Source: CAYXRK01 sp964467615 | GTDB lineage: Bacteria; Hydrogenedentota; Hydrogenedentia; Hydrogenedentales; GCA-2746185 | Direction: 5' to 3' | DNA: 6,368 nt | Assembly: GCA_964467615.1 (NCBI GenBank) | Contig: CAYXRK010000237.1 | Coordinates: 1-6,368, forward strand | Shown: piece after piece, positions 1 to 5,329 of the stretch | Numbering within the stretch: the stretch's first letter is position 1 | How the letters are laid out: the number at the start of each line of letters is the position of its first letter | Notes under the pieces: model-generated | The model's database searches: none | Seen by the model: the letters and a program-made list of their open reading frames with translations, nothing else | What the model was told of the DNA's origin: nothing | Translations under genes and position numbers: made by a program

Positions 1-4
1 TTCG

Positions 5-17
5 CCGTCGTTCCCGC
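5..17 (+). repeat. Degenerate partial copy of the repeat start
   Basis: The bases CCGTCGTTCCCGC at 5-17 match CCGTCATTCCCGC at 22-34 at 12 of 13 positions, with an offset of 17 nt. This may be the remnant of another copy of the palindromic repeat, or the edge of an array that continues left of the window. The match is short and the region is simple in composition, so chance is possible. Confidence 0.35.
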
Positions 18-22
18 TCCGC

Positions 23-105
23 CGTCATTCCCGCGAAGGCGGGAATCCAGAGATGAGGCAAGTTGGCTCCGACACTTCTGGATTCCCGCCTTCGCGGGAA
101 TGACG
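23..105. repeat. dRS3-like palindromic repeat (inverted pair)
   Basis: Two 29-nt arms at 23-51 and 77-105 are perfect reverse complements separated by a 25-nt spacer. Each arm carries a smaller palindrome, TTCCCGC-GAAG-GCGGGAA on the left and its complement on the right, so a single strand can fold as one long hairpin or as two short ones. The core ATTCCCGC...GCGGGAAT followed by CCAGA resembles the neisserial dRS3 repeat and similar short repeats dispersed in many environmental genomes; when translated these give the familiar spurious peptide HSREGGNP, which appears here on the minus strand. It begins about 54 nt beyond the gcvT stop codon. It could end or stabilise the leftward transcript, but there is no T-tract, so calling it an intrinsic terminator would be inference. 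No transposase is in the window. Confidence 0.9.
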
Positions 106-158
106 AGATGTAGCGGAGAGCTCCATGCCGGAGGTCATTTGGTTTGCGTCACTTCGAT

Positions 159-1232
159 TCATATCTTCATCCGGCAAGTGCCGTTTTTGTAGATGGGTGT
201 TTCGGTGACTTCGACTTCGAGGTCTTTCGGGCCGGCGGACAGTTTCGTACCGGAGCGGGACACGGCCCTGTCCACGCGCGCGAGTCCGACGCCATGCCCC
301 ACCGACGGCCCGAATGTGCCGCTGGTCACGACACCGACGACCTCTCCCCCACGCTTTATTTCCATGCCGTGGCGTGGCGCGCGGCGCGAATCCGTCTTTA
401 TAGGCACGAGTACCCGATAGCCGCCTTGATCGCGTTGCGACTCGAGCGCCGACTTCCCGACGAACTCGGTGTCCCACGCGATGTAACTTTCCATGCCCGA
501 TTCGAGCGGCGAACAGGACTCATCGAAATCTTGTCCGGAAAGGCAATAGCCCACTTCGGTGCGCAACGTATCGCGCGCGCCGAGACCGGCGGCTTTGACG
601 CCGTCCATCGCGAGGAAAACGTTCCACGCTTCGGCGGCTAGTTCGTTGGGCATGAAGAGTTCGTAGCCAAGCTCGCCGGTGTAGCCGGTGCGCGATAGCA
701 ACACCGCGTGGCCGCGCCACGTCGTCCAGATACAGTTGAAGTATTTGAGCGTTTCAGCTTCCTTGAATCCCGCGCGCATGACGCACTCGCGCGACTTCGG
801 CCCTTGCACGTCGATCTTGGCGGTCTCGAATGAGAGGTGTTGGATGCCGGGATGGCGAGAGCAAAGGCGGTCGGTGACGTGCTCGAGCGGGCCCGCGTTG
901 GTCACGATGAACAGTTCGTCGTCAGCCATGCGGAACGTGATGATGTCGTCGACGATGCCGCCGTTGTCATTTAGAATCGCGCCGTAGCGGCAGCGGCCCA
1001 CGGGGACTTTCGATGTATCTGTGATGATCTCGGCGTCGAACGCGGCGATGGCGTCGTAGCCCAACACGCGGTACTCGCCCATGTGCGAACAGTCGAACAG
1101 CGAGACGTGGGCGCGCGTGTGTTCGTGTTCCTCGACGATGCCTGTGAATTGGACGGGAAGCGCCCAGCCGTTGAAGTCGACGACTTTCCCGCTGAGCCGG
1201 ACGTGCTCATCGTAGAGTGGGGTCTTGTGCAT
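159..1232 (-). CDS. gcvT: Aminomethyltransferase, glycine cleavage system T-protein
   Basis: The 357-residue product is close to the usual family length of about 360. GcvT takes the aminomethyl group from the lipoyl arm of H-protein, releases ammonia and passes the one-carbon unit to tetrahydrofolate as 5,10-methylene-THF, in the cytoplasm. The N-terminal folate-binding domain shows FNGWALPVQF (20-29), DCSHMGE (47-53) and NDNGGIVDD (88-96); Asp96 sits where the catalytic aspartate of the family lies. RTGYTGELGYELF (181-193) and GLGARDTLRTEVG (216-228) are family signatures. The C-terminal barrel shows VTSGTFGPSVGHGVGLA (302-318). The start is chosen because MHKTPLYDEH is the typical N-terminus and AAGG lies 8 nt upstream. 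It follows the acyltransferase gene after 38 nt with no evident terminator, so co-transcription is likely. gcvH and gcvP are not in the window. YgfZ or dimethylglycine dehydrogenase homologues are less likely given the intact GIVDD motif and the stand-alone length. Confidence 0.95.
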   Translation of the reverse strand: MHKTPLYDEHVRLSGKVVDFNGWALPVQFTGIVEEHEHTRAHVSLFDCSHMGEYRVLGYDAIAAFDAEIITDTSKVPVGRCRYGAILNDNGGIVDDIITFRMADDELFIVTNAGPLEHVTDRLCSRHPGIQHLSFETAKIDVQGPKSRECVMRAGFKEAETLKYFNCIWTTWRGHAVLLSRTGYTGELGYELFMPNELAAEAWNVFLAMDGVKAAGLGARDTLRTEVGYCLSGQDFDESCSPLESGMESYIAWDTEFVGKSALESQRDQGGYRVLVPIKTDSRRAPRHGMEIKRGGEVVGVVTSGTFGPSVGHGVGLARVDRAVSRSGTKLSAGPKDLEVEVTETPIYKNGTCRMKI

Positions 1233-1270
1233 CGAATTCGCCTTGGAGCCGGATCGAGGGCGCTGGCAGA

Positions 1271-2848
1271 TCAGCCGGCGAGGCTCTGGGACTTGGGGGT
1301 GTCCGAACCGCTTTCGGTTGAACTGCCGTTTGATCCGGCGCTCGCGCGTTTCGGCACGGCCTTTTTGGGGAGCTTTCGGGCGGCGGCGATTTCGATGATC
1401 TCGCTTTGGCGGACGCCCGCGGCTTCGCGAAGTTCGACGAAGCATTGGTCGAAGAATTTGTTGAAGCGGGCGGCGTCGGGCGCGGCGGCGCTGTCGGCGA
1501 CGAAGCCGAAATGGATGCGTTGGTTGTAGCTGAACACGGCCATGTTGAGGCCCATGCCGGGCGCGACGGGCACAAGCGGGTAGTGCGCGAGCATTCGGTT
1601 GCCGAGCATGTAGAGGGGAATCTGCGGTCCGGGCACGTTGGTGCAGACCATGTGCAGTCCGGGACTCGGCATTGCGAGGCCGAGCACGCCTTGCAGCGGC
1701 GCGGCAAATGCCGCGCCGCCCAACGCCGCCTGCACGGGAGGAAGCGCGCCGGCCCAGGCGTGCATGAAGAGGTTCAGGCCGTCCGCGACGCGGTGCTTTT
1801 TCAGGATCGAGGTGCGCTCGGTGACGGCGCGCATGCGCTCGACGGGGTCTTCCATGCCGAGAGGCACATCGACCGGGAGGACCGATACACGGTTGCCCAG
1901 TGTGCCGCGTTCGTCTTCGCGGCGGACGCTTACGGGGACCATGACGCGCAGTGTGTCGCGCTTGCGGATGCGCTTGCCGTGGAGCGTCATGTAGCGACGG
2001 ACCGCGCCTCCGAGCGCGGTCAGGATGACGTCGTTGACGGTGCCGCCGAGTTCGCTGCGGATTCCTCGGGCGTCGGCGAAGGAGCATGCGCTCCAACTCA
2101 ACTTGCGTTTGCCCGATAACGAACGCGAATTGAAGGGAAGCCGGGGCACGGGTTTCAGCAAATCGCGCAGCACGCCGGGCAATTCGCGCATGGCGTCGAC
2201 GAGTTGGCTCCCGCGGAAGCCCTTTGCGTAGTTGAGCAAGTTGTTCTGGAGTTCGGTGGCGTTCTGGAGTTGATCGACGACATTTCCCCAGAGCGCGTCC
2301 ACGAGGACTTTACTCGAGTCCGGCGCGGGCGCGGGTTCATAGGGCGGCGCTTCGATTGGCTTGGGATCGGGGGTCGGATCCAGGATCACGCTCAGCAGCG
2401 CCGCGCCGGAGACGCCATCGACCATGCAGTGGTGTACGAGCCAGACGACGGCGGTGTTTCCGTTCTCGAGCCCCTGAACGACGTAGACTTTCCACAGCGG
2501 CTTGCTGCGATCCATCATGCCGGCAAACAACTTTGCTGCGACCCGGCGCAGTTGCGCCTCTGATCCGGGCGCGGCGAGACGGACCGGCACAACGTGATTG
2601 TTGATGTCGAAATCGGGGTCGTCTTCCCAGGTGGGATGGCCGATGTTGTACGGCGCGAAGATAACGCGCTGGCGGTACCGCGGGATCAAGTGCATCTTGG
2701 AATTCAGGTCGCGCTTGAGGGCCTCGATGTCCAGTTCGCCTTCCAGAATTGTCGTCGCGCCGATGTGCAGGGGCGCTCGCTCGTTCTCGAGGTACAAGAA
2801 CGAGGCGTCGAGCGAGGTCAGCCGATGGTTGAGTTCCGGCGCTCCCAT
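1271..2848 (-). CDS. Wax ester synthase / diacylglycerol acyltransferase (WS/DGAT family)
   Basis: This 525-residue protein belongs to the bacterial WS/DGAT (AtfA/Tgs) family. Such enzymes transfer acyl groups from acyl-CoA to long-chain alcohols or diacylglycerol, making storage wax esters or triacylglycerol at the inner face of the membrane. The N-terminus LNHRLTSLDASFLYLE (6-21) is typical. Family motifs are intact: PLW (117-119), the catalytic HHCMVDG (139-145; HHxxxDG), GGTVNDVIL (268-276; ND motif) and TNVPGP (403-408). It is longer than AtfA-type enzymes of about 460 residues; part of the surplus is a C-terminal tail after about residue 480 rich in Lys, Ser and Pro, and another part is a Pro-rich linker near 158-178. 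The ATG at 2848 is preceded by GGGGAA 8 nt upstream. It heads a leftward unit with gcvT. Whether the product is wax ester or triacylglycerol cannot be read from the sequence. A 10-bp all-GC hairpin lies inside the gene at 1696-1719. Confidence 0.93.
   Translation of the reverse strand: MGAPELNHRLTSLDASFLYLENERAPLHIGATTILEGELDIEALKRDLNSKMHLIPRYRQRVIFAPYNIGHPTWEDDPDFDINNHVVPVRLAAPGSEAQLRRVAAKLFAGMMDRSKPLWKVYVVQGLENGNTAVVWLVHHCMVDGVSGAALLSVILDPTPDPKPIEAPPYEPAPAPDSSKVLVDALWGNVVDQLQNATELQNNLLNYAKGFRGSQLVDAMRELPGVLRDLLKPVPRLPFNSRSLSGKRKLSWSACSFADARGIRSELGGTVNDVILTALGGAVRRYMTLHGKRIRKRDTLRVMVPVSVRREDERGTLGNRVSVLPVDVPLGMEDPVERMRAVTERTSILKKHRVADGLNLFMHAWAGALPPVQAALGGAAFAAPLQGVLGLAMPSPGLHMVCTNVPGPQIPLYMLGNRMLAHYPLVPVAPGMGLNMAVFSYNQRIHFGFVADSAAAPDAARFNKFFDQCFVELREAAGVRQSEIIEIAAARKLPKKAVPKRASAGSNGSSTESGSDTPKSQSLAG
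1696..1719 (-). repeat. Intragenic 10-bp GC hairpin
   Basis: A perfect all-GC inverted repeat has arms at 1696-1705 and 1710-1719 around a 4-nt loop (AAAT on the plus strand). It lies in the WS/DGAT gene where the protein reads ALGGAAFAA, so Ala/Gly codons in high-GC DNA explain much of it. It is not followed by a T-tract on the coding strand. Confidence 0.6.
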
Positions 2849-2895
2849 AGTCTAGATTCCCCAATCCGCTTCTTTGCGCACTATCCGAACCAACT

Positions 2896-2901
2896 AGTAT
2901 A
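2896..2901 (-). promoter_or_regulatory. Possible -10 element for the WS/DGAT-gcvT unit
   Basis: On the minus strand these bases read TATACT, five of six matches to the sigma-70 -10 consensus, and lie 47 nt upstream of the acyltransferase ATG. No good -35 hexamer is seen at 16-18 nt spacing, so the call rests on the -10 box and its position alone. Confidence 0.3.
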
Positions 2902-2941
2902 CCGAATGCGGGCGCGGAATTCCGCTCCGACCGCTCGAACT

Positions 2942-2961
2942 CCGAGGACCTCGGTCCGAGG
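2942..2961 (+). promoter_or_regulatory. Nested palindrome in the peptidase leader
   Basis: CCGAGG (2942-2947), CCTCGG (2949-2954) and CCGAGG (2956-2961) follow each other with single-base gaps. The middle block can pair with either neighbour, giving two mutually exclusive structures, or the site can be read as an overlapping dyad for a protein. It ends a few bases before the ribosome binding site AAGAGGGAA (2967-2975) of the M28 gene. The function as operator or leader structure is inference. Confidence 0.35.
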
Positions 2962-2981
2962 CCAAAAAGAGGGAACCTGTT

Positions 2982-4586
2982 ATGCGCGCACGTGTAGTGC
3001 TGGGGATTTTTCTGGCCGCAAGTTGGGCGGGACAGGCCGGAGAGCCGGTGGACCTGCAGGCGGTGACCGATATTCGGTACGAAGGTTTCCACAACTCGCA
3101 CGTCATGGACACGATCCAGCATTTGACGGATGAGATCGGACCGCGACTCACCAATTCCCCGCAACAGCGCGAGGCAGCAGAATGGTGCCGCACGCAACTC
3201 GAGGACTGGGGCCTGAAAGACGCCGCGCTCGAGACCTGGGGCGAGTTCGGGCGGGGCTGGTCGTTTGACCGCTGCGCGGTACACCTGCTGAAGCCGCATG
3301 CGATTCCGCTGATCGCGTTGCCGAGGGCATGGACACCGGGAACGGAGGGGCCCGTGCGCGGACTTTGCACGCGCGTCACCATCAAGACCGAAGAGGACAT
3401 GGAGAAGTACAAGGGGACGCTGAACGGGAAAATCGTGCTTGCGGACGAGCCGCGCGATCCGAAACTCGACACGGACCCGGCGTTCACGCGGCACAGCGTT
3501 GACGACCTCTGCGCGCTGGAGGAGTTCAAAATTCCGTCGGAAAGTGATGCCAATCGGCGCGAGGAGGGCCTGAAGGCTTGGAAACTCGGTAAGAAGCGCG
3601 GCGAGTTTTTCCGGGCGGAAGGCGTGCTGGCCGTGATCGAACTGAGTTCGCGCGATGCCGGCGTCGTGCGCGTGATGGGCGTAAGCGCGTACAAGGCCGG
3701 AGAGGCCTCCGGCCCGACGATCCTCACGATGGCGGCGGAGCACTACGATCGCTTGGTGCGGTACGTCGATGACGAGCAAGAGGTGGAATTGGAGATCGAC
3801 GTTCACGCGCAGTTCCACGAAGAGGACCTCACGGCGCAGAACGTCGTCGCCGAGATTCCGGGACATTCGAAGCGTGGCGAAGTCGTCATGCTGGGCGGGC
3901 ATCTCGATTCGTGGCACGGGGGAAGCGGCGCGACGGACAATGCGGCGGGCGTGTCCGTGGCGATGGAAGCGGTGCGCATCTTGAAGGCGATTGACGCGAA
4001 GCCCAAGCGGACGATCCGGATCGCGCTGTGGACCGGCGAAGAACAGGGGCTGCTGGGCTCGCGCGGGTACGTCGAGAAACATTTCGCGTACCGCCCGAAG
4101 GACGACCCGAGCGAGGAAGAGATTCCACGGTTCTATCGTGAGCCGAAATGGCCGCTGACGACCCGGCCCGAACACAAAAATCTATCGGCCTACTTTAATC
4201 TGGACAACGGCAGCGGGAAAATTCGCGGCATCTATTGCCAGGAAAATGCGGCCGTACAACCGATTTTCGACGCATGGCTCGCGCCCTTCGCGGACCTCGG
4301 CGCGACGACGACGACGCTGCTGAACACGAGTTCGACCGACCATGTGCCGTTCGATGGCGTCGGCCTTCCGGGATTTCAGTTCATCCAGGACCCGTTGGAG
4401 TATGTAGCGCGCACGCACCACTCGAACATGGACGTGTTCGACCGCATCGAGCGCGATGACCTCATGCAGGCGGCCGTCATCATGGCGTCGTTCGTCTACA
4501 ACGCGGCAATGCGCGATGAGATGATGCCCAGAAAGCCGTTCCCCAAAAAGCCGGAAGAGAAGAAGCCCGAGGAGAAGAAGGAGTGA
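2982..4586 (+). CDS. Secreted M28 zinc peptidase, carboxypeptidase Q-like
   Basis: The 534-residue product starts with a Sec signal peptide: MRAR, a hydrophobic stretch VVLGIFLAA (5-13), and a probable cut after GQA near residue 19; no lipobox Cys is present. It should act in the periplasm or outside, trimming peptides. The N-terminal LTDEIGPRLTNS (48-59) resembles carboxypeptidase Q, followed by a PA-like insert from about 105 to 270. The catalytic domain has GGHLDSW (305-311; His307, Asp309), GATDNAAG (316-323; Asp319 bridging zinc), WTGEEQGLLGS (350-360; Glu353 general base, Glu354 ligand), FNLDNGSG (405-412; Asp409) and THHSNMD (478-484; His480). These residue roles come from alignment by eye to the family. 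All metal ligands seem intact. The tail from about 515 is a Lys/Glu/Pro run (KKPEEKKPEEKKE). The ATG is preceded by AAGAGGGAA (2967-2975) at good spacing. It appears monocistronic. Aminopeptidase rather than carboxypeptidase activity is possible; substrate is unknown. Confidence 0.92.
   Translation: MRARVVLGIFLAASWAGQAGEPVDLQAVTDIRYEGFHNSHVMDTIQHLTDEIGPRLTNSPQQREAAEWCRTQLEDWGLKDAALETWGEFGRGWSFDRCAVHLLKPHAIPLIALPRAWTPGTEGPVRGLCTRVTIKTEEDMEKYKGTLNGKIVLADEPRDPKLDTDPAFTRHSVDDLCALEEFKIPSESDANRREEGLKAWKLGKKRGEFFRAEGVLAVIELSSRDAGVVRVMGVSAYKAGEASGPTILTMAAEHYDRLVRYVDDEQEVELEIDVHAQFHEEDLTAQNVVAEIPGHSKRGEVVMLGGHLDSWHGGSGATDNAAGVSVAMEAVRILKAIDAKPKRTIRIALWTGEEQGLLGSRGYVEKHFAYRPKDDPSEEEIPRFYREPKWPLTTRPEHKNLSAYFNLDNGSGKIRGIYCQENAAVQPIFDAWLAPFADLGATTTTLLNTSSTDHVPFDGVGLPGFQFIQDPLEYVARTHHSNMDVFDRIERDDLMQAAVIMASFVYNAAMRDEMMPRKPFPKKPEEKKPEEKKE
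3695..3714 (+). repeat. Intragenic 8-bp hairpin in the M28 gene
   Basis: GGCCGGAG (3695-3702) and CTCCGGCC (3707-3714) are perfect reverse complements around the 4-nt loop AGGC. It lies inside codons for KAGEASGP. It resembles a terminator stem but has no T-tract and sits mid-gene, so no role can be assigned. Confidence 0.55.
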
Positions 4587-4621
4587 TCGGCGAGTTCAAG
4601 AAAAGACTGTCGGCGTCAAGG

Positions 4622-4879
4622 CTAGACGCGCGCTGTCTGAGATTCCGGCGTCAATTCATAGAGCGCTTCCGGAGCGAAGTCCGCTCCATTCGGCCAGACG
4701 ACCGTCCCGCAAATGGGATCAAGGGCCGCGCACGTGAAGTAGTTCGGGTCTTTCAGCGGCTCAAAAATCGGACCGTCAAGCAGCGGTTCCAAATCCACGA
4801 TCTTTCTGGTTCCGTCGTTAAAGACCAGGTCCAGAGCGTGAGCACCGCAAATTTTTACATCGGTAATTCGCATTATCAT
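4622..4879 (-). CDS. DUF2442 family small protein
   Basis: This 85-residue protein matches the DUF2442 pattern: an N-terminal MRITDVK (3-9), LVFNDGTRKIVDLEPLL (18-34), GPIFEPLKDPNYF (36-48) and GTVVWPNGADFAPEAL (58-73). The function of the family is not established; members are often encoded next to DUF4160 genes and have been suggested to form toxin-antitoxin-like pairs. No such partner is here: upstream lies the divergent ybaB and downstream the convergent M28 gene, 35 nt away. The first ATG (4879) is preferred over the one two codons on, because GAGGG (4886-4890, minus strand) lies 6 nt before it. Coding on this strand is supported by the family match, while the rightward frame across the same bases is an antisense shadow. 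Confidence 0.85.
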   Translation of the reverse strand: MIMRITDVKICGAHALDLVFNDGTRKIVDLEPLLDGPIFEPLKDPNYFTCAALDPICGTVVWPNGADFAPEALYELTPESQTARV

Positions 4880-4885
4880 AGCGCA

Positions 4886-4890
4886 CCCTC
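4886..4890 (-). promoter_or_regulatory. Ribosome binding site deciding the DUF2442 start
   Basis: GAGGG on the minus strand is spaced 6 nt from the ATG at 4879 and 12 nt from the alternative ATG at 4873, favouring the longer product. A TATACT box at 4896-4901 (minus) would place transcription start almost inside this site, so the true promoter is probably further upstream or the leader is extremely short. Confidence 0.55.
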
Positions 4891-4926
4891 AGTCGAGTAT
4901 ACATGGCGCGGGCGATCGACGGGCGC

Positions 4927-4932
4927 TATACT
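4927..4932 (+). promoter_or_regulatory. Possible -10 element for ybaB-fmt-rsmB
   Basis: TATACT matches the sigma-70 -10 consensus at five of six positions and would start transcription near 4939, leaving a leader of about 20 nt that contains the ybaB ribosome binding site. The -35 region (around 4904-4909, TGGCGC) is poor. It lies in the 81-nt divergent gap between the DUF2442 gene and ybaB. Confidence 0.4.
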
Positions 4933-4948
4933 TGCCGCAGTTGTGGCG

Positions 4949-4955
4949 AGAGGAG
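4949..4955 (+). promoter_or_regulatory. Ribosome binding site deciding the ybaB GTG start
   Basis: AGAGGAG lies 5 nt upstream of the GTG at 4961. It is the strongest Shine-Dalgarno match in this region and fixes the start there rather than at any of the earlier in-frame codons. Confidence 0.8.
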
Positions 4956-4960
4956 TTGCC

Positions 4961-5320
4961 GTGTTTCCGAAGGGTCTGGGTAGTCTCGGTGATATCGCGA
5001 AGGTCGTGCAGGCCGCGAAGGAGCTTCCGGCGAAGCTCGAGGCGTTGAAGGCGGAGCTTGCGAACGAGCGGGTCGAGGCCGAGTCGGGGGGCGGCTTGGT
5101 CAAAGTGCAGGCCAACGGTAGCCGCGAGATCATCGGTATCGAGATCGACCCCGAGGTCATCAACAAGGACGATCCCGGGATGCTCGCCGCGTTCATCCAG
5201 GCCGCTGTGAATGAAGCGCTGCGCAAGGCCGACGAATTGGCGAAGGACCGCATGCGGCAGATCGCCGGGGGCTACAACATCGGCTCGATTCCAGGGTTGA
5301 TGCCCGGCATGGGCGACTAG
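4961..5320 (+). CDS. ybaB: YbaB/EbfC family nucleoid-associated protein
   Basis: The 119-residue product belongs to the YbaB/EbfC family, small homodimeric DNA-binding proteins that coat the nucleoid and affect gene expression. Visible features are an N-terminal helical part with AAKELPAKLEALKAELANERVEAESGGGLVKVQANG, shown here only as its ends (AAKELPAK near 18-25 and GGGLVKVQANG near 44-54), then IIGIEIDPEVIN, and a C-terminal helix NEALRKADELAKDRM followed by the Gly/Met/Pro tail IPGLMPGMG, which is typical. Length is near the usual 100-115. The GTG start is set by the strong AGAGGAG site and by the family N-terminus; the open frame upstream to 4583 is antisense to the DUF2442 gene and is not part of it. 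In many bacteria ybaB lies between dnaX and recR; here it leads fmt, 9 nt downstream. Confidence 0.92.
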   Translation: MFPKGLGSLGDIAKVVQAAKELPAKLEALKAELANERVEAESGGGLVKVQANGSREIIGIEIDPEVINKDDPGMLAAFIQAAVNEALRKADELAKDRMRQIAGGYNIGSIPGLMPGMGD

Positions 5321-5329
5321 CCCTCCGCG

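Larger units (their letters stand above)
2849..2981. promoter_or_regulatory. Divergent intergenic region, acyltransferase / M28 peptidase
   Basis: These 133 nt separate two divergent start codons and must hold the control signals of both units. For the rightward gene, TTGCGC (2874-2879) and TATACC (2898-2903), 18 nt apart, form a weak sigma-70-like candidate. A perfect 12-bp palindrome GCGGAATTCCGC lies at 2914-2925, and a nested palindrome at 2942-2961. No small ORF with a convincing start is seen. Confidence 0.45.

Noticed and set aside
23..105. CRISPR repeats
   Set aside because: There are only two arms and they are inverted, not direct, repeats; no cas genes are nearby.
144..641. 165-residue plus-strand open frame
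   Set aside because: Antisense to gcvT, no recognisable motif; a shadow of GC-rich codon use.
1233..2096. In-frame upstream extension of gcvT giving a 645-residue reading frame on the minus strand
   Set aside because: The added part is Arg/Pro-rich, overlaps the WS/DGAT gene in another frame, and gcvT has its own canonical start with a ribosome binding site at 1232.
2337..4175. 612-residue minus-strand open frame across the M28 gene
   Set aside because: It is antisense to a clear peptidase gene and also overlaps the start of the acyltransferase; composition is typical of high-GC shadow frames and no family is recognisable.
4304..4315. (GAC)4 microsatellite in the M28 gene
   Set aside because: Short, in frame, and encodes part of a Thr run (ATTTT); a length change would stay in frame, so phase variation is unlikely.
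4896..4901. TATACT as the -10 box for the DUF2442 gene
   Set aside because: It would put the transcription start almost inside the Shine-Dalgarno sequence, and no -35 match is seen; kept only as a remark.
4583..4960. N-terminal extension of ybaB to a start overlapping the M28 stop
   Set aside because: This stretch is antisense to the DUF2442 gene, has no ybaB-like sequence, and the strong ribosome binding site sits before the GTG at 4961.
4622..4960. Complete toxin-antitoxin module at the DUF2442 gene
   Set aside because: Only one small gene is present; no partner frame with a recognisable toxin or DUF4160 match lies next to it.
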